Below are positions 17,342 to 26,816 of a stretch of 64,000 bases of DNA, in pieces. Source of the DNA: JAFGJQ01 sp964495075 (lineage in GTDB: Bacteria > Planctomycetota > Phycisphaerae > UBA1845); assembly GCA_964495075.1 (NCBI GenBank), contig CAZBUJ010000003.1, positions 1 to 64,000 on the forward strand, given 5' to 3'. Positions within the stretch are counted from its first letter, which is position 1, and every line of letters starts with the position of its first letter. Made by a program: the position numbers and the translations under genes. The notes beneath the pieces were generated by a model, which was given only the letters and a program-made list of their open reading frames with translations, ran no database searches and was not told where the DNA came from.

Positions 17342-20300
17342 ATGAGCAAAGCGACGCTGGTTCACGGAATGAGCCGTCTGGCGTGCACCATCGGTCTGGC
17401 CGTCTGCGCGTGGATCAGCCTTGCGACATCCGCGCGGGGATCGGAGACCGACACGCCCCGCTACTTCTACGATGCCACCGGGCGGCGGGCGGTCCAGGTT
17501 TCGCCGGACGAAGTGCTGGTCAGTGTGAAGGCATCGGTCGCGTCTGCGGACGGCACGCGTCCCGCGTTTCTGCCGGAACGCGTGGTGCCGGACAACCTGC
17601 CCGCGGCGGCCGACGAGCTCGAGGCGCGACTCGCCCGGCGCAATCTTCACGTGGTACGCAACGCGGATCGACAATCGTTGCAGAGCACCCCGGGCGTGGC
17701 GTACGCCCTGCCCCTGCTGTACCGCAACGGCTCGAGCGTTCCGATCTATCCGAGCAACCGCGTAGTGGTCGCCTTGCGCGAGGGGGCCGCGGTCGATGAA
17801 CTCCGGGTCATCGCCGACTCGTTTGGCTGCGACGTCGAACGGTGCCGGCGCGGGCCCAACCGCTTCCTCGTTACGGTCCGTGACCCGTCCGCGGTGAGCC
17901 CGTTGACGGTGGCCAACGCGCTGCACGAGCGGACCGACCTGACCGCCCACGCCCACCCGGATTTCTACCTGCCCAAGGTGGCCTACTCGCCGCCGGTGAT
18001 CGAGGATCCGTACTACCTGTCACATCAGTGGCACCTCGACGGCGACGAGGCGAAAGGGGCCGAGCCGGGCACGGACATCAACGTGGAGGCGGCGTGGGAC
18101 GATGCTCACGGTCCCGCCGCGGAGGGGCTGCCGAGCGTGCGGGTGGCGATCCTGGACGAGTGCGTCGAGAAGTGGCATCCGGACCTGTTTCCGAACTGGG
18201 CGGCGGGCATCGACTACGACGTCGACCCGCCCGACGACGATCCGAGCCCGGACGGCGGACAGCGGCACGGGACGTCGTGCGCGGGGGTGGCGGTGGCCGC
18301 CGGGAACGAAATCGGGGTGCGAGGGGCGGCCCCCAACTGCGGCCTGATCGGGGTCAAGTTCTTCGGCGCCTCGCTCAGCGAGATGGCCGATTCGTTCTAC
18401 TTCTGCGTCGATCCCGACGGCAACGGCGATCACGCCGACGGGGCGGCGATCCTCAGCAACAGTTGGGGATTCGCGGACGGCACCCTGCTGCCGGACGACG
18501 TGGTAGCGGGCATCAACGCGGCGGCCACATCGGGGCGCAACGGGCTGGGCTGCCTGGTCCTGTTCGCCGCGGCCAACAACGACCACACGATCAACGGTGT
18601 CTCCGCCCTGGCACAGCTTGAGACGGTAATGGCGATCGGCGGCACGAACAGCAACGGCGAGCACACCGAGTTCAGCGACGTGGGGCCGGAGTTGGCCATC
18701 GCCGCCCCGACCAACGATCGCGGGGACGACGGCGTCCGCCTGCCCTGGCTCGACATCACGACGGTCGATAACACGGGCGAGAGCGGCTACAACGGCTTGC
18801 CCGATCTCGACTACACGAACCGGTTCGGCGGCACGAGTTCGGCCACCCCGCTGGCGGCCGGCGTGCTCGCCCTCATTCTCTCGCAGGACCCGGCGATGAC
18901 GGCCGCCCAGGTCCGGGCCATCGCCCAGCACACCGCGGTGCGGGTGGACGAGCCGTACGGCCGGTTCGACGGCATCACGGGGCACAGTCACCGGCTCGGG
19001 TTCGGGCGAGTGGACGCCGGGGCGGCGGTGACGGCGGCCCATGCGGGCGTTCGCTGGCCGGACCGGATCAAGACGTTGTCGGCCAATGCCGCCAGCGAAG
19101 GCGTCAGCCTGACGTGGGCTACGCCGGCGAACGACTACGCGGCCAGTCTGCTCGTACGATCGGGCACGCCGTTCGCGTGGATGCCGGTGGACGGCGAGAC
19201 GTACGGCGTCGGCGACGAAGTGGCCCCGGGCGTGCGGGTCGTGTACGCCGACGCCTCGGGCGGGTTTCTCGACGAAGACGCGACCACCGGAGCGTTCTTC
19301 TATGGCGTCTACCCGCGGAGCCCGGAGAACCGGTACGGCTTCGGCGCGAAGGGGCACGTGATTCACGAGCCGTTGACACTGTTCTCCGACAACGGCGAAA
19401 TCCCCGATCCCGGGTGGACCCACGGCGGGCCGGGGGACGAATGGTCGCGGGGCACGCCGACGTCGGCCACGTCCATCTTCGGGCAGTCGGTGGTGGGCAG
19501 TGGTCCGCTGGCCGGGCTGCGCGGGCTGCGGGCGATCGGCGGGGACAACTGCTGGGGCACCGACCTGCGGTCGCAGTACAGTGTCAACGCCGATGCCTAT
19601 CTACAGACACCGCTGATCAACCTGGCGGGTGTCACGGTGCCGGTCTTCCTGGAGTACTACGACTGGTGCCTCCTGGAAACGTTCTATGATCGATGTCGCG
19701 TCGAGGTGGTGGACGCGGACGGCACCATCGTCGGCACGCTCGTCGAGGACAGTGGCGGCGACTACGACTGGACGCACCGCGTATACGACCTAACGCCGTA
19801 TGCCGGCCAGGCGATCCGCGTGCGGTTTCGGCTGCTCAGTGACGGGTTGCTGCAGCGGGACGGGTGGTTCCTGGACGACATTCGCGTGGTCACTGCGGGG
19901 ATCGTGCCGCTTCCGCCCGTGGCCGAGCACGGCTATGTCGAAACAAGCGAGGATACCTGGACGCACGTTTTGCTGCAGGCCCGCGACCCGAACCCCGGCG
20001 ACGTACTGGAGTACGTCATCCGATCGCTGCCAGAGCATGGCACGCTGTCGGACCCGTTCGGCGACGTGATCGGTGACGTACCCTACACGCTGCTGGCGCT
20101 GGGCACGGTGGTGACGTACACGCCGGAGGCGGGCTACCAGGGTCCGGACGGGTTCACGTGGCACGCCACGGACGGTGCCCTGGAATCGAACGAGGCCCGG
20201 GTGGCGCTGTCGGTGGGCACGCCGGTGGTGGCCTACGCGTTTCCGCTCGACACGAATCCGGGCTGGCTGGTGGAGGGGCAGTGGGCGTTCGGCCCGCCGC

Positions 20301-22579
20301 AGGGTCGAGACGGGGACCCGTCCACCGCCTACACCGGGTTGAACGTATACGGCTACAACCTGGCCGGCGCGTACAGCAACCTGATGCCGGCTCGACATCT
20401 GACGAGCATGCCGCTCAACTGCAGCGGTCTGTCCCGGATCACGCTTCGATTCGTCCGGTGGCTGGGCGTCGAGTCGGCCAACTGGGACAGTGCATCGGTC
20501 GAGGTGTCCACCGACGGCGTTTCCTGGCACCCGGTGTGGACCCACGCCGGTGACGATCTGCAGGAGACGGAATGGAGCGTGCAAACGTACGGCGCCGGCA
20601 TGGTGGCCGACGGTCAACCGTTCGTGCAGTTCCGGTGGACGCTGGGGCCAACCGACGGAGACGTGACGTTCAGCGGCTGGAACCTCGACGACGTGGAGGT
20701 GCTGGGCATCGGCCGGCCGGCCGACAACAACCCGCCGTTCGCCGAACCGGCCGCGGTGTCGACGGCGAAGGAAACCGCGGTGGCGATCACGTTGGCCGGT
20801 CGGGACGCGGAATCGGATCCGCTGACCTACACCGTGGTCGCCCTGCCGACGACCGGCGTGCTGGCGGACCCGGTCGGCGGCGTGATCACGGAGACGCCGT
20901 ACACGCTGACCGATGGGGCACGGACGGTCGAATACACGCCGGAGGACGGCTTCGCCGGCGAGGACGCCTTCGCGTTCCAGGTGGACGACGGCGAATTGTC
21001 GTCGAACGTGGCCACGGTGACGGTCACGGTCATCGACGCGGCGGACTTCCCCTTCGAGGACACCTTCGAAGCGGGGCCGCCGCTGAGCGCGCACTGGTCG
21101 ACGCGTTCCACGGGGACGGGGCGGATCGTCGTCAATGACAACTACGATCCGGACGGCGCCTACCACGTCACGATGGACTCGTCCTACGCGGGATCGTACA
21201 GTGCCAACGAACTGACGCTGGCCGTAGACCTGGAAGGCGCCTCGTTCGTTCGGCTGGAGTACGACTGGAAGGACTTCGGCGAGGAGGCCGACCCGCTCCC
21301 CGATTCGTGGACGGGGTCGACGCAGGGCGACGGCGTAGCCATCAGTGCCGACGGCATCACCTGGCACCGCATCGCGGACCTGTTCGACCCGGACGGTCAG
21401 CGCGGCGACGCGGGCGACGACGAAGCCGCTCCCCTCCGGTCCGGCTTCTACCAGACGGTGATCATTGACTTGGACCGGGCGGCGTCGGAGGCGGGGATGG
21501 CCTACAGCAACACGTTCCGGATCCGGTTCCAGCAGTACGACAACCAGCCGATCGATTCGGACGGCATCGCCATCGACAATGTCAAGCTGATCCAGGGCAC
21601 CACGGACCCACTCATCGCGACGACCGCGTTGCCGGACGCGTTCGTCGATCAGGCGTACGGGCCGGTGGCGATGACGGCCGTCGGAGGCGACCTGCCGCTG
21701 ACGTGGTCGGTCCTGGACGACTACGGCGAGGAACCGTTGGGCGAGAACCGGTTCGCCGCGGTCGGCACGGGCCAGGGCTGGATCGGCGGTAACGAAGTCT
21801 TCGACTACACGTTGCCGTTCGCGTTCCCGTTCTACGGCGGGATGCACACGCAAGTGAAGGTCGCGATCGACGGCTGGATCAACTTCGGCGACTATGTCGG
21901 TTCGACGTACAACAACAGCGAACTCCTGCTGAGCTATAACCGGCGGATCGCCGTGCTGTGGGACAACCTCCGCACCGATCAGGGCGGCGACATCTACGTC
22001 GATGAATCCGTACCCGGACAGGTCACCATCCGCTGGGACGCGGTGACGCACTCCGGCCTGCACCCGTGCAACTTCAGCGCGACCCTGCACGAAGACGGTC
22101 GGGTCGAGTTCCATTACGGCGGCGGCAACACGAACCTGACGCCCACCATCGGCGTGTCGGCCGGCGATCAGGTCAACTACACGCTGTCCGCCTACGACGG
22201 GGCGGCGTCGCTCACCGACGCGGACTCGGTGGAGTTCGACCAGTCGCGGCTGCCGCCCGGGCTGGTGTTGGATGACACCGGCACGCTGCACGGCACGCCC
22301 GGCACCGTGCGGCGGTACAAGCCGATCTTCCGCGTCGAAGACACGTCGGACCGGGCGGACACGAAGATGATTCCGATTCGCGTGATCCCGGAGCTCTACG
22401 GCGACTACGATCGCGACGGCGACACCGACCTGGCGGATTACGACTGGTTTGCCCATTGCATGGAAACGGAGGAACCGTCGCCCCAATGCCTGGAGGTCTT
22501 CGACGCCAACGGCAACGGGCGGATTGACTTGGCGGACTTCGGGGCGTTCCAGCGAGCATTCGAGCAAGGAGTACTCTGA
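17342..22579 (+). CDS. S8 (subtilisin-like) serine protease, giant secreted, with dockerin-like C-terminus
   Basis: The 1745-aa product has a signal peptide (LACTIGLAVCAWISLATSARG) and a pro-region with a fervidolysin-like segment (VVVALREGAAVDELRVIA) at ~140-220. The S8 domain follows with catalytic Asp272 (VAILDECVE), His309 (QRHGTSCAG) and Ser499 (GGTSSATPLAAG), plus the oxyanion Asn in LSNSWG. The residue after the Asp is Glu-Cys instead of the usual Ser/Thr-Gly. Downstream are jelly-roll-like stretches and two cadherin/Ig-like units (DAESDPLTYTVVALP, TPEDGFAGEDAFAF). The C-terminus carries two dockerin-like loops, DYDRDGDTDLADY and DANGNGRIDLADF. The matching C-terminal type on its divergent neighbour suggests shared export or anchoring. 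Confidence 0.93.
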   Translation: MSKATLVHGMSRLACTIGLAVCAWISLATSARGSETDTPRYFYDATGRRAVQVSPDEVLVSVKASVASADGTRPAFLPERVVPDNLPAAADELEARLARRNLHVVRNADRQSLQSTPGVAYALPLLYRNGSSVPIYPSNRVVVALREGAAVDELRVIADSFGCDVERCRRGPNRFLVTVRDPSAVSPLTVANALHERTDLTAHAHPDFYLPKVAYSPPVIEDPYYLSHQWHLDGDEAKGAEPGTDINVEAAWDDAHGPAAEGLPSVRVAILDECVEKWHPDLFPNWAAGIDYDVDPPDDDPSPDGGQRHGTSCAGVAVAAGNEIGVRGAAPNCGLIGVKFFGASLSEMADSFYFCVDPDGNGDHADGAAILSNSWGFADGTLLPDDVVAGINAAATSGRNGLGCLVLFAAANNDHTINGVSALAQLETVMAIGGTNSNGEHTEFSDVGPELAIAAPTNDRGDDGVRLPWLDITTVDNTGESGYNGLPDLDYTNRFGGTSSATPLAAGVLALILSQDPAMTAAQVRAIAQHTAVRVDEPYGRFDGITGHSHRLGFGRVDAGAAVTAAHAGVRWPDRIKTLSANAASEGVSLTWATPANDYAASLLVRSGTPFAWMPVDGETYGVGDEVAPGVRVVYADASGGFLDEDATTGAFFYGVYPRSPENRYGFGAKGHVIHEPLTLFSDNGEIPDPGWTHGGPGDEWSRGTPTSATSIFGQSVVGSGPLAGLRGLRAIGGDNCWGTDLRSQYSVNADAYLQTPLINLAGVTVPVFLEYYDWCLLETFYDRCRVEVVDADGTIVGTLVEDSGGDYDWTHRVYDLTPYAGQAIRVRFRLLSDGLLQRDGWFLDDIRVVTAGIVPLPPVAEHGYVETSEDTWTHVLLQARDPNPGDVLEYVIRSLPEHGTLSDPFGDVIGDVPYTLLALGTVVTYTPEAGYQGPDGFTWHATDGALESNEARVALSVGTPVVAYAFPLDTNPGWLVEGQWAFGPPQGRDGDPSTAYTGLNVYGYNLAGAYSNLMPARHLTSMPLNCSGLSRITLRFVRWLGVESANWDSASVEVSTDGVSWHPVWTHAGDDLQETEWSVQTYGAGMVADGQPFVQFRWTLGPTDGDVTFSGWNLDDVEVLGIGRPADNNPPFAEPAAVSTAKETAVAITLAGRDAESDPLTYTVVALPTTGVLADPVGGVITETPYTLTDGARTVEYTPEDGFAGEDAFAFQVDDGELSSNVATVTVTVIDAADFPFEDTFEAGPPLSAHWSTRSTGTGRIVVNDNYDPDGAYHVTMDSSYAGSYSANELTLAVDLEGASFVRLEYDWKDFGEEADPLPDSWTGSTQGDGVAISADGITWHRIADLFDPDGQRGDAGDDEAAPLRSGFYQTVIIDLDRAASEAGMAYSNTFRIRFQQYDNQPIDSDGIAIDNVKLIQGTTDPLIATTALPDAFVDQAYGPVAMTAVGGDLPLTWSVLDDYGEEPLGENRFAAVGTGQGWIGGNEVFDYTLPFAFPFYGGMHTQVKVAIDGWINFGDYVGSTYNNSELLLSYNRRIAVLWDNLRTDQGGDIYVDESVPGQVTIRWDAVTHSGLHPCNFSATLHEDGRVEFHYGGGNTNLTPTIGVSAGDQVNYTLSAYDGAASLTDADSVEFDQSRLPPGLVLDDTGTLHGTPGTVRRYKPIFRVEDTSDRADTKMIPIRVIPELYGDYDRDGDTDLADYDWFAHCMETEEPSPQCLEVFDANGNGRIDLADFGAFQRAFEQGVL

Positions 22580-22586
22580 GTCATTG

Positions 22587-22607
22587 ATTGCCAGTTGCCA
22601 ATATGGC
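22587..22607. repeat. Short heptanucleotide array after the S8 protease gene
   Basis: In-phase units read ATTGCCA, GTTGCCA, ATATGGC, starting eight bases after the protease stop codon. It is a degenerate relative of the arrays at 3731 and 11900. Confidence 0.55.
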
Positions 22608-22861
22608 GTCGTGAACAGGAGGCTACCGGCGCGGCGAACGCCATACCCGTAACCGTTCGCCCGCGACACCTCACGGGTACCTGGTAATCCCGGCACTCCC
22701 TTCGCGTCTGGTTTCGATTCGACCACATGATCGGACCCGCCTTACCCGCGGCGGGCGAACTGAATTGCCCGGTGGCGATCGCCGATAGGGCGAATAGGGT
22801 GTTCTTGTCGAACAGGGTCGGCGCGGGGTCCGCCTGCGCCTTTTTGCCATGGAAAGGAAAC

Positions 22862-23965
22862 ATGATGCGTACCGCCTTGGCCGTTGTTCTGATGCTGCTG
22901 GCCGTCGTTGGCGTCGCCAACGTCGCCTGTCAATCGCCGGCCGGCGGCGGCGGCAACACCGGCACCGCCGACACCAGCAACGACCCGCCGACCACCAACG
23001 ACGACGACACCGCCCCCTCGGAGACCGTGGTCGATCCGGTCCTCCCCAGCGACGTGTCGCTCGACATTGACGAACTGCCCGAGGACTCCGACACGCAGAC
23101 GGCCAAGCCGATGCCGTCCGGTCAGACGGCCACCCGCGTGATGTACGAGCACGTGGTTCGGTCGTCGGCCACCGTTGTCCACCGGTTCCATCGGCTGGCC
23201 AACCAGGCCCTGGCCCTCGGGGCGCGGTTACACTACGACATAACCGAGCCGGACCAGACGCAGGTGCGCGGCACGTTCGTGGCGGAGGGCATCGAAGTGG
23301 CCTACAAGGCGGACTTCGCCGCGTTCGACATCGACAGCAACGGCGTCCCGGACGGTTCGGGCAACGCGGTGGATCTACCCATCGCGATCCGCATCTGGAC
23401 CGACATGGGCCGGGGCTACGAGCGACTGCTGTGCGCGCTCATCACGGAGAAGCCGTCCGAGGTGCATCTCGGGGCGGGCACGATCCACGTCCGACCGGAT
23501 GCGGCGATCGCCTCGGCGCCGGCCGGCGTGCAGATCCGCGTGGAATACGATCGCACCGACCCGACCCACAAGTGGAACGTGGCTTACGTGTCGGGTCGTA
23601 TTCATCCGCGGCACGAGTTGTCGATCGGGACGGCCCGCGTGGATGTGCGCAGCCCGGACTCGGCGACGATCGAGAAGACGGTGCGGGCGGCGTACCGGTT
23701 TGCGGAGAACCTGTACGGGTTCGAGTCGTTCCGGTCGGCGGCCCATTACGTGCGGGGCGGCGTGGGCCTGCTGCTCACGGCGAAGTCCACGGGTGGGCTG
23801 GTGCAGGTCGACTTCGACAACGTCTGCACGAACATCGAGACGCAGGCGCTGGCGACGGACGGTGAGTGCGACGCCTTCGACCTTCAGGACATGACGCTGC
23901 TCGACGCGCCGACGGGCAACGAAACGGACTTCCCCAGCGATTTCCCGGAAGAACCGACGTTCTGA
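22862..23965 (+). CDS. Lipoprotein of unknown function
   Basis: The 367-aa product begins MMRTALAVVLMLLAVVGVAN with a cysteine just after (VANVAC), a lipoprotein-type signal followed by a Gly/Thr/Asp-rich linker of about 40 residues. The remaining ~270 residues form no domain I recognise. They include AAFDIDSNGVPDGSGN, which may bind calcium. The ATG at 22862 is supported by GGAAAGGA directly upstream; a longer in-frame reading from 22727 is not. The next gene is convergent, with a stem-loop between them. It stands alone as a transcription unit. Confidence 0.7.
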   Translation: MMRTALAVVLMLLAVVGVANVACQSPAGGGGNTGTADTSNDPPTTNDDDTAPSETVVDPVLPSDVSLDIDELPEDSDTQTAKPMPSGQTATRVMYEHVVRSSATVVHRFHRLANQALALGARLHYDITEPDQTQVRGTFVAEGIEVAYKADFAAFDIDSNGVPDGSGNAVDLPIAIRIWTDMGRGYERLLCALITEKPSEVHLGAGTIHVRPDAAIASAPAGVQIRVEYDRTDPTHKWNVAYVSGRIHPRHELSIGTARVDVRSPDSATIEKTVRAAYRFAENLYGFESFRSAAHYVRGGVGLLLTAKSTGGLVQVDFDNVCTNIETQALATDGECDAFDLQDMTLLDAPTGNETDFPSDFPEEPTF

Positions 23966-23989
23966 CGATGCGGCCCGTATGAAACGAAT

Positions 23990-24033
23990 GCGGCCTCGTC
24001 GGCGGTGTGTCAAGGCGCCGCGGGCGAGGCCGC
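23990..24033. terminator. Long hairpin between convergent genes
   Basis: GCGGCCTCG (23990-23998) pairs perfectly with CGAGGCCGC (24025-24033), and an inner CGGCG/CGCCG pair extends the stem. It lies between the lipoprotein stop and the glycosyltransferase stop, so it probably ends transcription from both sides. Only a weak T-rich tail (GTTGTTG) follows. Confidence 0.6.
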
Positions 24034-24056
24034 GTTGTTGATGGCTGATTCACTTG

Positions 24057-25703
24057 TCATCGCCGCGCCGGCGGTCGGAACCGGCAGACTTCGACCGACT
24101 CGGTGTAGTGGACCTTCTTGCGGATGTCGTACTTGTGGTGGTCCGGTTCACCGAGACGTTCGCGCATGGCGTCGATGTACGCTTCCCATTGCTCGAGCGG
24201 GAAGACGTCCCCGCAGCTGGTCTGGACGTGAATGTCGTGGCGATAGGCGAGAAGCCAGATCGTCTGGTCGGGCGACGACCGCTCCACGGAACGAGGGGGC
24301 GGGGACCACACCGTGGGGCACGGCGCGAACCGGAGGACGTCGAACACGAACTGTCCGCCGCGGCCGGGTATGTCGCCCAGGTACGGCGCGTGCGGCACCT
24401 TGGCTTCGTTGGCGTTGTAGATGACCCACAGATCAGTCGGCTTGCTCTCGGCCTGGAGCGTGCAAAACGTCTGGTGCAACAGCTTGACCGACGGGTTCTT
24501 GTACGGCCGGACGATGTCGCGAATCATGCCGCCGATGGGAATGATCGCCACCAGGGACGTCGTGATGATCAAACCGCGCCGATAATGAACCGTCGGAAGC
24601 AACCGCTTCAGAATCATCGCCAGGCCGAGACCGGCGAGCAGACAGATGGGCGGGCCCGCGTACTGCGACACCCGAGCCGCCTGGCCATAAGGATACTTGT
24701 GCAGCGCAGCGGCGATGAACGTCAGCACGAACGGCCCAATCAACAGCCAGAACAACTCGCGCTGCTTCCGCCAGACCCGCGTCGCCCCGACGCAAAAGAG
24801 GAGAAACGTCGCGATCGATCCCGGCGGCGAGCCGCCCTGCGGGTACGCGAACATATGTCCGGTGTGCACCTCCACGAACCACACGGGCAGCAGCCACGGC
24901 TGTGTGATGGGCGGAAACGTCCCCGCCCACCCGGGGTTCACCAGGAGTTCCGGCGCCGCCTCGGCGTGTGGCTGGGCGTACAGCAGGATGCACGCCAAGG
25001 CGCTGCCGCACAGCGCCAGGCCGTAGATCGCCCAGCCGGTCAGGAACCCGCGCGTCCGCGTGGTGCGAACCAGGCGGGCGGTCAACGCCATCCCCACCGC
25101 CCCGCCGACGAACATGGATGGGTACGAAAACCACACCGCGACGGCACCGGTCACAATGAGGGCCGCCCATCGCCCGACGGATCGCGGATGTTGCAGTACG
25201 GACCAACCGAGGACGTAGAGCAACATGGCCAGCGACAGATCGAACGAGTACGGCTTGATCTCCACGCAGTGACGAGCGATGTAGTACGAGCCGGCGAAGA
25301 ACGCAACGGCGACCACCGCGGCACCGCGCGGCAGCGTCCGCAGGGCAAAAACCGGGAACGCGACCAGCGCCGCGCTGCCCACGAGGAACGGGAGCAGCCG
25401 GAGCGCATACTCCGTCAACCCCATCACCCTGACCACGGCAAGCTCCGCCCACATGAAGCCGAGCGGGACGATCTGGCCGTAGGTCTGCGGCTTGATCATC
25501 TCGGCGAAGTCGCGGATGGCGAAGTCGACGGCCACGTACGCCTCGTCGCCCCACACCGGCATGCCCAGCGAATACCGAACGATCCGCCAGGCCAGGCTGA
25601 TGCCGACGATGCCGACCATCAGCCGGCTCGCGCAACGGGACCACGGTCGATCGATCCGGCCGGCAAGGTGTCGGTGCGATGATTCGAGTTCTGGACCGGG
25701 CAT
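24057..25703 (-). CDS. GT39/ArnT-like membrane glycosyltransferase
   Basis: The 548-aa product is a polytopic membrane protein with about ten hydrophobic segments. The first large loop has GDEAYVAVDFAIRDF, the acidic Asp-Glu motif typical of GT-C enzymes that use lipid-linked sugars (GT39, ArnT, PMT families). Further segments such as HCVEIKPYSFDL and RWAALIVTGAVAVWFSYPS match the usual EARMYAL-type and TM pattern only loosely. The C-terminal ~150 residues form a soluble domain ending in a basic tail. It is convergent with the lipoprotein gene and probably a single-gene unit. Donor and acceptor cannot be told; a cell-envelope glycosylation role is inferred. Confidence 0.75.
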   Translation of the reverse strand: MPGPELESSHRHLAGRIDRPWSRCASRLMVGIVGISLAWRIVRYSLGMPVWGDEAYVAVDFAIRDFAEMIKPQTYGQIVPLGFMWAELAVVRVMGLTEYALRLLPFLVGSAALVAFPVFALRTLPRGAAVVAVAFFAGSYYIARHCVEIKPYSFDLSLAMLLYVLGWSVLQHPRSVGRWAALIVTGAVAVWFSYPSMFVGGAVGMALTARLVRTTRTRGFLTGWAIYGLALCGSALACILLYAQPHAEAAPELLVNPGWAGTFPPITQPWLLPVWFVEVHTGHMFAYPQGGSPPGSIATFLLFCVGATRVWRKQRELFWLLIGPFVLTFIAAALHKYPYGQAARVSQYAGPPICLLAGLGLAMILKRLLPTVHYRRGLIITTSLVAIIPIGGMIRDIVRPYKNPSVKLLHQTFCTLQAESKPTDLWVIYNANEAKVPHAPYLGDIPGRGGQFVFDVLRFAPCPTVWSPPPRSVERSSPDQTIWLLAYRHDIHVQTSCGDVFPLEQWEAYIDAMRERLGEPDHHKYDIRKKVHYTESVEVCRFRPPARR

Positions 25704-26035
25704 GGGGCGGCAGTATAGCGAAGGAATCGCCGTTTACCAACGACGTGTCGCCGATGCCGGGGCGCCCGCGCCTTCGTCTGCTTGTCGGTCGCGGGCGAGA
25801 GCCGGCAGGTGTGGCTCCGCCGACGCTTCCGCGCTGTGACGAAACGAAGACGGTGGTCGGCGTGTGGGACTCCGACCAATGGCCCTGAGCCACGGGGTTT
25901 CGAGCAAGCACATGAGCGTCGGTCCGCCTCGCCGATCGCCCACGCAGACCGTTCGCACTGGGCGATGGCCGAATTCAACGCTCATGATTCAACGCTCATG
26001 GAACACGGCCCGCCCCAGGATGAGCGATGATTCGT
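25704..26035. other. Intergenic stretch with a 14-bp tandem duplication
   Basis: These 332 bases lie between two minus-strand genes, upstream of the glycosyltransferase. Open frames here are short and Arg-rich with no domain. The notable feature is the duplication at 25973-26000. No terminator with a T tract is seen. Confidence 0.5.
25973..26000. repeat. Perfect 14-bp tandem duplication
   Basis: ATTCAACGCTCATG occurs twice in direct succession. As 14 = 2 x 7 and the unit begins with ATTCAAC, it may belong to the heptanucleotide repeat family seen at other intergenic sites. Confidence 0.85.
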
Positions 26036-26779
26036 CTATGCCTCGGTCGCGGGCGGAGACGGTTCTTCGAACGTCGTGGCGCACTCAGGGCATCGGGGTG
26101 AGGTCAGACCGCGCAGGCTGTACCCGCAGTTCTGACAGAAGCCGGCGGGGTAGATGGGCCGGTAGTGGTTATGGAACCGCACGACGATGGTCAGGAGCAC
26201 GAGGGGTACGATCCAGAGCACAGCGAAGTTACGGGCAATGCCGAGTGCGCGTCGCAACGAAGGCAACGCATAGACGGTTACGCCCTGGACGTGCGTGACC
26301 ATGAAACACGCCACGACCACGTTCGTCACCCAGCAGGCGACGACGGCGATGATCACGGGCCGAACACGACGAAGCGGCCACGAACTGCACGCCACCGCCG
26401 CGCAGCAGAGCGCCGCCGCCACCGCCATCCAGACACCCATGGGCACGACGGTGGCGGCCGACCCGACGACGACCGGCCAATACACAACCAGCAGCCGCAT
26501 GAGGACCGGGACAGACCCACCCAGCACGACCGCGACCACCACTCGCACCCACGGACGCCGCCGGGCCAGGACCTCCAGCAGTCGCCGGGCAGCGGTCGGC
26601 GGCGGCTGCCAGTCGGCGGCATCGAGTCCACGATGGGCGGCTTCACCCGCCAGAACTGCAAAGGCGTCCGGGTGGTAATCCTCGCGGTGGTTCAGCGCGC
26701 GGAGCAGGTCGTCGTCCGACGCCGTCTGCCACGCGGCTCGCACGCGGGCGAGGTCAGGCTGCCAGGTCTCCGTGCTCAT
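26036..26779 (-). CDS. Integral membrane protein with C-terminal zinc ribbon
   Basis: The 247-aa product has a soluble N-terminal ~65 residues, then four or five hydrophobic segments (for example VRVVVAVVLGGSVPVLMRLL, SAATVVPMGVWMAVAAALCC, VIIAVVACWVTNVVVACFM, FAVLWIVPLVLLTIVV). Near the C-terminus CQNCGYSLRGLTSPRCPEC gives a double CxxC zinc-ribbon pattern. Membrane proteins with this CGYDLRG-like ribbon are frequent in planctomycetes and have no known function. It lies 37 bases downstream of the CII-like regulator gene on the same strand, so the two could be cotranscribed. Confidence 0.7.
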   Translation of the reverse strand: MSTETWQPDLARVRAAWQTASDDDLLRALNHREDYHPDAFAVLAGEAAHRGLDAADWQPPPTAARRLLEVLARRRPWVRVVVAVVLGGSVPVLMRLLVVYWPVVVGSAATVVPMGVWMAVAAALCCAAVACSSWPLRRVRPVIIAVVACWVTNVVVACFMVTHVQGVTVYALPSLRRALGIARNFAVLWIVPLVLLTIVVRFHNHYRPIYPAGFCQNCGYSLRGLTSPRCPECATTFEEPSPPATEA

Positions 26780-26816
26780 GCGGGTCCCCCCCCGCGCGCC
26801 GGGCCGGGCATCCTCA

